In this document: one piece after another, positions 26,004 through 34,112 of the stretch
How positions within the stretch are numbered: the first letter of the stretch is position 1
Layout of the letters: every line of letters begins with the position of its first letter
Assembly: GCA_900763705.1 (NCBI GenBank)
Contig: CAAFLG010000022.1
Coordinates: 1-64,000, forward strand
Length of the DNA stretch: 64,000 bases
From: an uncultured Oscillospiraceae bacterium
Lineage (GTDB): Bacteria > Bacillota > Clostridia > Oscillospirales > Oscillospiraceae
Reading direction: 5' to 3'
Translations under genes and position numbers: made by a program
Notes under the pieces: model-generated
What the model saw: the letters and a program-made list of their open reading frames with translations, nothing else
What the model was told of the DNA's origin: nothing
Databases searched by the model: none

Positions 26004-26768
26004 ATGAGCGAACCCCATTTGCCCCACGACCACAGCGGCGGCGCGATGCTCCGGCTGCAAGAATCGGTGGAAACGGCGGGCAGCTTTCAGACCGTGGCCG
26101 ACATCTTCAAGCTCCTCTCTGACAGCAGCCGCGTGCGCATTTTCTGGCTGCTGTGCCACTGCGAGGAGTGCGTCATCGACCTCTCTGCGATGGTCGGCAT
26201 GAGCTCGCCCGCGGTGTCGCACCATTTGAGGCAGCTGCGTGAGAGCGGACTTCTCGTCTCGCGCCGCGTGGGGAAAGAGGTCTACTACCGCGCGTCGGAC
26301 AGCGAGCAGGCGCAGCTATTGCACCGCATGATCGAGCGCACGATGGAGATTTCCTGTCCCAAGGAGGAGAGCCGCGCCGCGACCGGCGCGCCGCACCTTC
26401 CCCCGCTCGATGCTGAGCTCCACGAAGGCGGCGGCACCGCCGAGCAGCTCGAGACCATCCGCGCCGTGCACGATTATCTGACGCAGCACCTTTCAAGCCG
26501 CGTGACGATCGACGAGCTGTCGCGCCGCTTTTTGATGAATCCCTCGACGATGAAGGCGCTTTTCAAATCAGTATATGGCTCGTCGCTCGCCTCGCACGTC
26601 CGCGAGCACCGCATGCAGCATGCGGCAAAGCTCCTTGCAGAGGGCGACGAGAGCGTCGCACAGGTCGCGCGCGCCGTCGGCTACGAGAGCCAGAGCAAGT
26701 TTTCCACCGAATTCCACAAGGCCTTCGGCGTCCTGCCGACGGAGTACCGAAAAGCGCAGAAAAAGTGA
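26004..26768 (+). CDS. ArsR-family metal sensor fused to an AraC-type DNA-binding domain
   Basis: 254 residues. His-rich N-terminus (HLPHDH). Residues about 25-105 are an ArsR/SmtB winged helix, with LLCHCEECVIDLS (C51, C53, C56) at the alpha-3 metal site and SSPAVSHHLRQLRESGLL as the recognition helix. After a linker, residues about 150-250 are an AraC HTH pair (TIDELSRRFLMNPSTMKALFKSVYG, then GYESQSKFSTEFHKAFGVLP). It is predicted to repress the divergent HMA-ATPase operon and respond to metal. Two DNA-binding domains in one chain is unusual. It is convergent with the next gene, whose stop is 2 bp away. Confidence 0.88.
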   Translation: MSEPHLPHDHSGGAMLRLQESVETAGSFQTVADIFKLLSDSSRVRIFWLLCHCEECVIDLSAMVGMSSPAVSHHLRQLRESGLLVSRRVGKEVYYRASDSEQAQLLHRMIERTMEISCPKEESRAATGAPHLPPLDAELHEGGGTAEQLETIRAVHDYLTQHLSSRVTIDELSRRFLMNPSTMKALFKSVYGSSLASHVREHRMQHAAKLLAEGDESVAQVARAVGYESQSKFSTEFHKAFGVLPTEYRKAQKK

Positions 26769-26769
26769 G

Positions 26770-28287
26770 TTAGAGGAGGTCGAACGTCCCTGCTTCCCAC
26801 GGTGTTTCGCGGAAGCCGACGCGCCAGTCAACGTGGTCGACCGCCGCAAAGTGCAGCGACGAGCACGTGGTGTGGAGCTTCCCCTGCGCCGCTTCGCCCG
26901 CGACGATGGCGACCGGCCCGTCCGCGCCGCCGATGATGCCGACGCAGAAGTCGTTCTGCGCCTCGGGCGCAAAGAAAGCGGTCTCACGTCTGACCTGACG
27001 CGGGCGGTCGCTCTCGGCGCAGTCCTCGACGAAGATCGAGTGTTCCGGCGGCTCGGGCATGAGCGTGTAACTCATGGCAGTGAAGTGCGTCGGATAGTCG
27101 AATCCTGGGTCGAGTGTCATGCGCTCGCGCGGCAGCTCCTGCGGCTCGACCTCCTGTACGGCGAGCGTATACTTCGTGCCGCGGTAGGAGAAGGCGAACG
27201 TGTCGCCCGCCCTGTCCGCGCGGAAGCGCGCCCCGGGGACGCGCACCTCGTCCGCCGTCATCGTGACGGCGAGTGATTTGAGCTTCGGCGCGCGCTTTGT
27301 GACGAAGGGAAAGGCCGCACGGCGGATGCTCCAGCCATACGCGCGGTCGAGGCCGTAGTGCGCCATGGCGGGCTCTGCGTCGGCGCAGAAGGCGGGCTGC
27401 TCCGGCAGGAAAATAACGCCGCAGCCGTGGCTCGTGCGGAGCTTTGCGCCGTTCAGGGTGAGGCTTGGGGAAAAAGCAAGGCTGAGCGGGTGCTCGCGCT
27501 CCATCTGTTCGCGTTCGTCGCGCGTGAAGTTGATGGATTCATCGCTTTCGGGATCGATGCCCCACTTTTCCATAAAGCCGCGCAGCGCGGAAGCCTCCGC
27601 GCGCATACAAAAATCAACGACAATGCCCTTTGAACAAACGTAGATAGACGGCACGAACCAGTCGCGCCCCGCCCACGAAAACCACTTTTGTACGCTCATT
27701 TCCCTGCCCGCGCGCTCGCGCCCGTGGTGGCCCCAAAAGCTGCCGTCAAAGTAGACCTTCCAGTCCTCTTTCTGTTCGGGCGCGTCGGGATTCATTTCGG
27801 GGTCGTAGAAGTCCTCGGTGAATTTGAGCTTGCTGAGATCGAACTCCGCTTGCAGCTTGCGCAGGTATTGCCACGGCCGCTCCATCGGCGTGAGGGAAAA
27901 GACTGCGGTGATCTGCGAGAGCACCGCCTTCTGCTCGTCCGTCGGCGGATTCTCGGCAAGAAAGGCGTCGAATTGCGCCTCGTCCCACTGCCACGCCTGC
28001 TCGAGCGCCGCACTGTCGCCGACGGCGAGCAGCAGGCGCAGAAAATCGCTGAAATCGCGCGCGATGACGTGCACGCAGTCCTTGCCGCCGTTCATCGGGC
28101 TCACGGCGAAGACCGCCTCGCCAAAACCGCGGACAAAGCAGAAGTGGATGCCGTCCACGCCCGCCCAGCCGAAGATAGAAGCGCCCTTGGGCGTGCAGAA
28201 ATAGGGATCGTTGTCCTCCCGCCGCATCACGCTGAGAGACGATAAGTCAAGATGCTTGCGCAGAAATTTTTGATAAAACGCCGCCAT
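26770..28287 (-). CDS. Uncharacterised soluble protein with SUKH-like start and GGADGP motif
   Basis: 505 residues, no signal peptide or membrane helix. Residues about 20-130 (YFCTPKGASIFGWAGVDGIH, VFAVSPMNGG, RDFSDFLRLLL) look like a SMI1/KNR4 (SUKH) fold; this is inference. Near the C-terminus IIGGADGPVAIVAG (GGADGP at 453-458) copies a motif best known from beta subunits of sodium-pumping decarboxylases, although this protein is not membrane-bound. Function unknown. Start at 28287 chosen from AAAGGAGGG upstream; an in-frame ATG at 28320 lies before that site. Confidence 0.7.
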   Translation of the reverse strand: MAAFYQKFLRKHLDLSSLSVMRREDNDPYFCTPKGASIFGWAGVDGIHFCFVRGFGEAVFAVSPMNGGKDCVHVIARDFSDFLRLLLAVGDSAALEQAWQWDEAQFDAFLAENPPTDEQKAVLSQITAVFSLTPMERPWQYLRKLQAEFDLSKLKFTEDFYDPEMNPDAPEQKEDWKVYFDGSFWGHHGRERAGREMSVQKWFSWAGRDWFVPSIYVCSKGIVVDFCMRAEASALRGFMEKWGIDPESDESINFTRDEREQMEREHPLSLAFSPSLTLNGAKLRTSHGCGVIFLPEQPAFCADAEPAMAHYGLDRAYGWSIRRAAFPFVTKRAPKLKSLAVTMTADEVRVPGARFRADRAGDTFAFSYRGTKYTLAVQEVEPQELPRERMTLDPGFDYPTHFTAMSYTLMPEPPEHSIFVEDCAESDRPRQVRRETAFFAPEAQNDFCVGIIGGADGPVAIVAGEAAQGKLHTTCSSLHFAAVDHVDWRVGFRETPWEAGTFDLL

Positions 28288-28399
28288 GGAAAGCCCTCCT
28301 TTGGAGTTCAGGTTTTCCATAGCATACCATATGGGTGCGGAAAAGTCACCGGAATTGCGAAAGCTGTGGATTTTTCGCGCCGGAAGCCGCGCTGCGGCC

Positions 28400-28428
28400 T
28401 TGCCACGCTCTCGCGAACATGATATACT
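28400..28428 (+). promoter_or_regulatory. SigA-type promoter for miaB operon
   Basis: TTGCCA (28400-28405), 17-bp spacer, TATACT (28423-28428); about 38 bp before the TTG start of miaB. Confidence 0.7.
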
Positions 28429-28466
28429 ATATTGCTAAACTATCGAGATTTGGGAGGAATTTTCCC

Positions 28467-29885
28467 TTGAAACGGAATGAAGTCATCGTCAGCGAGCAGG
28501 AGCTCGCGCGTCAGAAGGAATTTACGCGCAAGATGCGCGAGATGAACGACCGCCGCACCCGCACGCCGCTCGCGCTGGTCGACACGTTCGGCTGCCAGCA
28601 GAACGTGGCCGACGGCGAGGTGCTCATGGGCATGCTGCGCGAGATGGGCTACGAGCTCACGCGCGATGAAAATCAGGCGGACGTGATCCTGCTCAACACC
28701 TGCGCCATCCGCGAGCACGCGGAAAAGCGCGTTTACGGCCACTTGGGCCGCCTCAGCCACACGAAGGCCGCAAAGCCCGATCAGATCATCTGCCTCTGCG
28801 GCTGCATGGCGCAGCAGAAGGTCGTGGCCGACAAGGTGAAAAATTCCTACCATCACGTCGACCTTGTGCTCGGCCCGCAGGCCGAATGGCGGCTCCCCGA
28901 GCTGCTGCACGAGGTGTACACGAAGAATAAGCGCGTCTTCTCCATCGAGAACGAGCATGGCCGCATCGCCGAGGACCTTCCCATCGTGCGCGAGGGCGGC
29001 GTGCGCGCGTGGGTGAGCATCATGTACGGGTGCAATAACTTCTGCTCGTACTGCATCGTGCCATATGTCCGCGGCCGCGAGCGCAGCCGCGAGCCGGAGA
29101 AGATCATCGAGGAGTGCCGCGGCCTCATCGCCGAGGGCTACAAGGAGATCACCCTCCTCGGCCAGAACGTGAACAGCTACGGCAAGGACTTGGGCACCGA
29201 TTACGACTTTGCAGACCTTCTTTCCGCCATCAATGAGATCCCCGGCGACTACTGGCTCCGGTTTATGTCGAGCCAGCCGAAGGACGCGACCAACAAACTT
29301 TTCGACACGATGGCACGCTGCGAGCACGTTGCAAAGCAGCTTCACCTCCCCGTCCAGTCCGGGTGCGACCGCGTTCTGAAAGCGATGAACCGCCCCTACA
29401 CGCGCGCAAAGTACGAGGAAATGATCGCCTACGCGCGAAGCGTCATGCCAAGCATGGTGCTCACGAGCGACGTGATCATCGGCTTCCCGGGAGAGACCGA
29501 GGACGAAGCGATGCAGACTGTCGATCTTGTAGAAAAGACGCAGTTCGACGCGCTCTTCACCTTTATTTTCTCCCCGCGTCCCGGCACGCCGGCGGCGAAG
29601 ATGGCCGACCCCGTCTCGCGCGAGGAAAAGCAGGTCTGGTTTGAAAAGCTCGTCGACGCGCAGAACGCCATCAGCGCGAAAAAGCACGCAGCCTACATCG
29701 GCAGGACGGTCAAGGTGCTCGTCGACGGCGAGAGCGACGACGAGGCCTTCCCCCTCGCCGCGCGCACGGAGGGCAACCGCCTCGTGCGCATGAAGGGCGA
29801 CAAGGCCCTGATCGGCACATTTGCCAAAGCGAAGATCACCGACAGCAACACCTGGGCGCTCTACGGCGAAGAGGTAGAGGAATAA
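28467..29885 (+). CDS. miaB: tRNA-2-methylthio-N6-dimethylallyladenosine synthase
   Basis: 472 residues from a TTG start, chosen because GGGAGGAA lies 8 nt upstream and the predicted transcript begins near 28435; the next in-frame ATG would remove about 22 residues. MTTase domain cysteines C43, C79 and C113; radical-SAM C189, C193 and C196 (YGCNNFCSYC); C-terminal TRAM domain. It adds the 2-methylthio group at A37 of tRNAs reading U-starting codons, acting on the product of MiaA, which is encoded 7 kb downstream in the same direction. Confidence 0.94.
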   Translation: MKRNEVIVSEQELARQKEFTRKMREMNDRRTRTPLALVDTFGCQQNVADGEVLMGMLREMGYELTRDENQADVILLNTCAIREHAEKRVYGHLGRLSHTKAAKPDQIICLCGCMAQQKVVADKVKNSYHHVDLVLGPQAEWRLPELLHEVYTKNKRVFSIENEHGRIAEDLPIVREGGVRAWVSIMYGCNNFCSYCIVPYVRGRERSREPEKIIEECRGLIAEGYKEITLLGQNVNSYGKDLGTDYDFADLLSAINEIPGDYWLRFMSSQPKDATNKLFDTMARCEHVAKQLHLPVQSGCDRVLKAMNRPYTRAKYEEMIAYARSVMPSMVLTSDVIIGFPGETEDEAMQTVDLVEKTQFDALFTFIFSPRPGTPAAKMADPVSREEKQVWFEKLVDAQNAISAKKHAAYIGRTVKVLVDGESDDEAFPLAARTEGNRLVRMKGDKALIGTFAKAKITDSNTWALYGEEVEE

Positions 29886-29903
29886 AGAAAAGGGGGCTTT
29901 TTG

Positions 29904-30731
29904 ATGAAAGTCGTCATTTTGATGGAAAACAGCACGTGCAGAGACACCGTCGCCTGCGCGCACGGCCTGTCGATGTATATTGAGACCGACAAGCACAAAA
30001 TTCTTTTCGACATGGGACCCGACGCGCAGTTTATCGACAATGCCAAGGCGCTCGGCGTCGATTTGACGCAGGTCGACATCGCCTTTTTGTCCCACGCGCA
30101 CAACGACCACTGCGGCGGCCTCGAAGCGTTCTTGAAGCTGAACGACCGCGCCAAGGTCTATATGCAGAAGGCCGTCTGGGGCCAGTACTACGTCGTCACG
30201 CCCAGCAAGTGCGCCTACATCGGCATGGACGCGGTGCTCAAGAATTACGAGGACCGCTTCGTTCTCTGCGATGGCGTGCAGAAGCTTGACGAAGAACTGA
30301 CGGTTTTCTCCGCCGTTCCGGGCCGCGAGCTGTGGAGCGGCGCGAACGACACGCTGCGCGAGAAGATCGGTGAGGACTATCCGCGCGACACGTTCCGCCA
30401 CGAGCAGGATCTATTGGTCACGGAAAACGGCAAGACCGCGCTGTTCGCGGGCTGCGCGCACTGCGGCATCGTGAATATCCTGAAAAGCGCCGAGGACGTG
30501 CTCGGCAGAGCGCCCGACGCGGTGTTTGCGGGCTTCCACCTCTATAACCCCTCGCTCGGCAAGAGCGAGCCGGACGAGCTGGTCGACGCCGTGGGCGAAA
30601 AGCTGCGCGGCGACAAGGTCGCGCAATACTTCACGGGCCACTGTACGGGCAAGGAAGCCTATGAAAGATTGAAACGTAAGCTCGGCGACCGCCTCGGCGA
30701 AATGCCCGCGGGCTCCGACTTTGCCGTGTAA
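29904..30731 (+). CDS. Metallo-beta-lactamase fold hydrolase
   Basis: 275 residues. Zinc-binding HxHxDH is intact (H64, H66, D68, H69 in SHAHNDHCGG). A second His site lies in AGCAHCGIVNIL and a C-terminal TGHCTG. The layout resembles the branch annotated as methanopterin-biosynthesis-like 7,8-dihydropterin synthase homologues; the true substrate is unknown. ATG 29904 with AAGGGGG upstream (an adjacent TTG at 29901 is less likely). It lies between miaB and mutS, probably in one transcript. Confidence 0.85.
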   Translation: MKVVILMENSTCRDTVACAHGLSMYIETDKHKILFDMGPDAQFIDNAKALGVDLTQVDIAFLSHAHNDHCGGLEAFLKLNDRAKVYMQKAVWGQYYVVTPSKCAYIGMDAVLKNYEDRFVLCDGVQKLDEELTVFSAVPGRELWSGANDTLREKIGEDYPRDTFRHEQDLLVTENGKTALFAGCAHCGIVNILKSAEDVLGRAPDAVFAGFHLYNPSLGKSEPDELVDAVGEKLRGDKVAQYFTGHCTGKEAYERLKRKLGDRLGEMPAGSDFAV

Positions 30732-30769
30732 ATTTTAGATTTTAGAGAGAAAGAAAGCGAGGACGAATC

Positions 30770-33361
30770 ATGGCCGAGATCACGCCGATGATGAAGCAGT
30801 ATTTGGAGATCAAGGAACAGAATAAGGATTCGATCCTCTTTTTCCGCCTGGGCGACTTCTACGAGATGTTCAACGAGGATGCTCAGCTCGCCTCGCGCGA
30901 GCTCGATTTGACGCTGACGACCCGCGACCGCGGCAAGGCGGCGGAGGATCAGACACCGATGTGCGGCATTCCCTATCATTCGAGCGACGCCTACATCGCG
31001 CGCCTGATCGCCAAGGGCTACAAGGTCGCCATCTGCGAGCAGACCGAGGACCCTGCGCTCGCCAAGGGCCTTGTCAAGCGCGATATCATCCGCGTCATCA
31101 CGCCCGGCACGGTCATCGACAGCGCATGCCTCGACGACCGGCGCGGCAACTTCCTCTGCGGCATCTTTTTGGACGGGCAGAACGCCGGTGCGGCCTTCTG
31201 CGACATGACGACCGGCCACACGCATGTGACCGCTTTTTCGGGCGACGACCGCTTAGAGCATCTGTACAACGAGCTCTCGCGCTTCTCCCCCGCCGAGGCG
31301 GTGCTGAGCGCGGAAGCCTTCGAAAACGAGGAGCTCATGTCGTATCTGCGCGACAAGCTTTCCTGCGCCGTTGAGCGCGGGGAAAGCCGCTTTGAGCTCA
31401 AAGCGTGCGAAAAAGCCATCCGCGCGCAGTTTGGCGAGGAGCGCTTTGCAAGCCTTCCGCGCAACAACCCGGCCGCGTCGCTCGCGCTGGGCGCACTGCT
31501 CTCATACCTGCACGAGACGCAGAAGACCGATCTTTCCTACATCAAGGATTTAGAATACTACGAACAGGGGCGCTTCATGGAGCTTGACCTCTCCGCGCGG
31601 CGCAATCTGGAGCTGACCGAGACCATCCGCGCCAAGGAAAAGCGCGGCAGCCTCCTCTGGGTGCTCGACAAGACGAAGACCGCCATGGGCGCGCGCAATC
31701 TGCGCACATGGCTGACGCGACCGCTGCGTGACGTCGCGGCTATTGAGCGCCGCCTCGGCGCGGTGGAGGCGCTGACAAAGAACACCGTCGCGCGCGAAGA
31801 GCTGATTTTGGCGCTCTCCGGCATCAGCGACATGGAGCGTCTCATCGGCCGCATCGCCTACGGCACGGCGGGCGGGCGCGACTTTGCCTCGCTGCGCAAC
31901 TCCATCGAGCGCATCACGGAGGTCAAAGCCCAGCTCGCGGCGTTCACGACGGGCAGGCTGCATGAGTTAGACAACGAGCTCGACACGCTCACCGACGTGG
32001 CGCAGAGCATCCGCGACACGCTCATCGACGAGCCGCCGTTTTCCGTGCGCGAGGGCGGCTTCATCCGCAAGGGCTTCAATGCCGAGGTCGACCGCCTGCA
32101 CGAGATTTTGTCGGGCGGCAAGGGGCTTCTCGCCGACATCGAGACGCGCGAGAAGGAAAAGACCGGCATCCGCACGCTGAAGATCGGCTACAACAAGGTC
32201 TTCGGCTACTATATCGAGGTCTCGAATTCGTTCAAGGACCTCGTCCCAGACACTTACATCCGCAAGCAGACGCTCGTGAACGGCGAGCGCTACATCACCG
32301 AGGAACTTAAAAACCTTGAGCAGGAGATTTTGACCGCGGGAGATCGCGACAAGGCGCTCGAATTTGAAATTTTCACCGCCCTGCGCGAATCCGTCACCGC
32401 CGAGAGCGTGCGCATCCAGCGCGCGGCGGGGCTCATCGCCGAGCTTGACACGCTCTGCTCGCTCGCGTCCGTCGCGGTGAACAACAACTATTGCCGTCCG
32501 AGCATGGACGACAGCGGCGTCATCGAAATTCACGACGGCCGCCACCCGGTCGTCGAGCGCGTGCTCAAAGACGCGCTCTTTGTCCCGAACGACACCTACA
32601 TGGGCGAGCGCGAGGATCGCGCCGCCATCATCACCGGCCCCAACATGGCCGGTAAATCGACCTATATGCGTCAGGTCGCGCTCATCACGCTCATGGCGCA
32701 GATCGGCTCGTTCGTGCCCGCGCGCTCCGCGCGCATCGGCGTGGTCGACCGCATCTTCACGCGCATCGGCGCGAGCGACGACCTCGCCGGCGGTCAGTCG
32801 ACCTTCATGGTCGAGATGACCGAGGTGAGCGAGATTTTGCATCAGGCGACGCCACGCTCGCTGCTCATTCTCGACGAGATCGGCCGCGGCACGTCGACGT
32901 TCGACGGCATGAGCATCGCCCGCGCGGTGCTCGAATTCTGCGCCGACCCCAAAAAGCTTGGCGCGAAGACGCTGTTCGCCACGCACTACCACGAGCTCAC
33001 GGAGCTTGAAGGCATTCTTCCCGGCGTGAAGAACTACAGCATCTCCATCAAAAAGCGCGGCGATGAGCTCATCTTCCTGCGCAAGATCATTCCCGGCGGC
33101 GCCGACCGCAGCTACGGCATCGAGGTCGCAAAGCTCGCGGGCCTACCCAACGAGGTCGTCAAGCGCGCGAACGTCATCCTAAAAGAGCTGGAGCAGGGCG
33201 GCGCGTATCAGGCAAAGCCGCGCGAGGAAGCAGAGCAGGTCAGCCTTTCTTCGATCGGCGAGGCGGAGGTGCTCTCCGCCATCCGCCGCGCGCAGCCCGA
33301 CACGATGTCCCCCATCGAGGCGATGCAGCTTCTCTACGAGCTCAAGCAGAAGCTTTCATAA
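30770..33361 (+). CDS. mutS: DNA mismatch repair protein MutS
   Basis: 863 residues, full length. Mismatch-reading Phe in the GDFYEMF motif (F30-E32), connector, lever and clamp domains, then the ABC-type ATPase with Walker A GPNMAGKST near 623, a Walker B ILDEIGRGTSTFDG, and a C-terminal helix-turn-helix region. It recognises mispairs and recruits MutL, encoded 750 bp downstream. ATG 30770 is preceded by a purine-rich AGAAAGAAAGCGAGG tract. Confidence 0.96.
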   Translation: MAEITPMMKQYLEIKEQNKDSILFFRLGDFYEMFNEDAQLASRELDLTLTTRDRGKAAEDQTPMCGIPYHSSDAYIARLIAKGYKVAICEQTEDPALAKGLVKRDIIRVITPGTVIDSACLDDRRGNFLCGIFLDGQNAGAAFCDMTTGHTHVTAFSGDDRLEHLYNELSRFSPAEAVLSAEAFENEELMSYLRDKLSCAVERGESRFELKACEKAIRAQFGEERFASLPRNNPAASLALGALLSYLHETQKTDLSYIKDLEYYEQGRFMELDLSARRNLELTETIRAKEKRGSLLWVLDKTKTAMGARNLRTWLTRPLRDVAAIERRLGAVEALTKNTVAREELILALSGISDMERLIGRIAYGTAGGRDFASLRNSIERITEVKAQLAAFTTGRLHELDNELDTLTDVAQSIRDTLIDEPPFSVREGGFIRKGFNAEVDRLHEILSGGKGLLADIETREKEKTGIRTLKIGYNKVFGYYIEVSNSFKDLVPDTYIRKQTLVNGERYITEELKNLEQEILTAGDRDKALEFEIFTALRESVTAESVRIQRAAGLIAELDTLCSLASVAVNNNYCRPSMDDSGVIEIHDGRHPVVERVLKDALFVPNDTYMGEREDRAAIITGPNMAGKSTYMRQVALITLMAQIGSFVPARSARIGVVDRIFTRIGASDDLAGGQSTFMVEMTEVSEILHQATPRSLLILDEIGRGTSTFDGMSIARAVLEFCADPKKLGAKTLFATHYHELTELEGILPGVKNYSISIKKRGDELIFLRKIIPGGADRSYGIEVAKLAGLPNEVVKRANVILKELEQGGAYQAKPREEAEQVSLSSIGEAEVLSAIRRAQPDTMSPIEAMQLLYELKQKLS

Positions 33362-33385
33362 TTTCCCCGGAAAAGAGGTTTCCCC

Positions 33386-34099
33386 ATGGCAAAAAAGAAA
33401 ACCGCCTCCGGCGGCATGAACCGCACCGAGCGCGTCGCCGGAACGATTTTCTTCCTGGTGTATCTTCTGGTGATGCCGCTCATGGCGGCGCGGCTTTTTG
33501 ACCTTTTGGAGGTCGTGCTCGACATCACGATCGGCGCGTCGCTTCGCAACGTGCTCTATTACTACACGCTCTTCGCCGTCACGGTGCTGCTCTTCCACTC
33601 CTACCTTGCGCACACGTCCTCGCGCTTTCTCGACAATTTGAACCGCGCGCTTTCGACGATGCTGCTGGGTCTTCTCGTTTTCTACGGCGCGAACGAGCTC
33701 ATATTCCGCGTGTGCAATGTGCTTTTTAACAGCCGTACGAACTTAAACGACATGACCATCGCCGCGCAGGTGGCCTCCGCCCCGCGCATGACGGTGCTGA
33801 TCGTCGTGCTGCTCGCGCCGTTTGTGGAGGAGGTGCTCTTCCGCGGCCTCGTGTTCGGGTGTCTCAAAGAAAAGAGCAGAATATTCGCCTATCTCCTCTC
33901 CTGCGCGCTCTTTGCGCTGCTGCACGTCTGGACGGCGGCAGTTTCGAACTGGGACTTAGGCTATCTTATTTTGATGCTCCAGTATCTCGTCCCCGGCCTT
34001 GTCTTTGCATGGGCGTATGAACACTCCGGCACGCTGTGGACGTCGATCCTGCTCCACATGCTCGTCAATGCCCTTTCCCTTTTCACCATCGCTTCCTAA
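33386..34099 (+). CDS. CPBP (CAAX/Abi-like) intramembrane metalloprotease
   Basis: 237 residues, about seven membrane segments. The family motif EEVLFRG (EExxxR) is near residue 147, followed by a FALLHV segment (second His motif) and a C-terminal SILLHMLVNAL. CPBP proteases cut within membranes; some give bacteriocin immunity or process peptides. Its place between mutS and mutL looks like simple operon insertion. AAAAGAGG upstream of ATG 33386. Confidence 0.88.
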   Translation: MAKKKTASGGMNRTERVAGTIFFLVYLLVMPLMAARLFDLLEVVLDITIGASLRNVLYYYTLFAVTVLLFHSYLAHTSSRFLDNLNRALSTMLLGLLVFYGANELIFRVCNVLFNSRTNLNDMTIAAQVASAPRMTVLIVVLLAPFVEEVLFRGLVFGCLKEKSRIFAYLLSCALFALLHVWTAAVSNWDLGYLILMLQYLVPGLVFAWAYEHSGTLWTSILLHMLVNALSLFTIAS

Positions 34100-34112
34100 A
34101 AGGAGGAAATCA

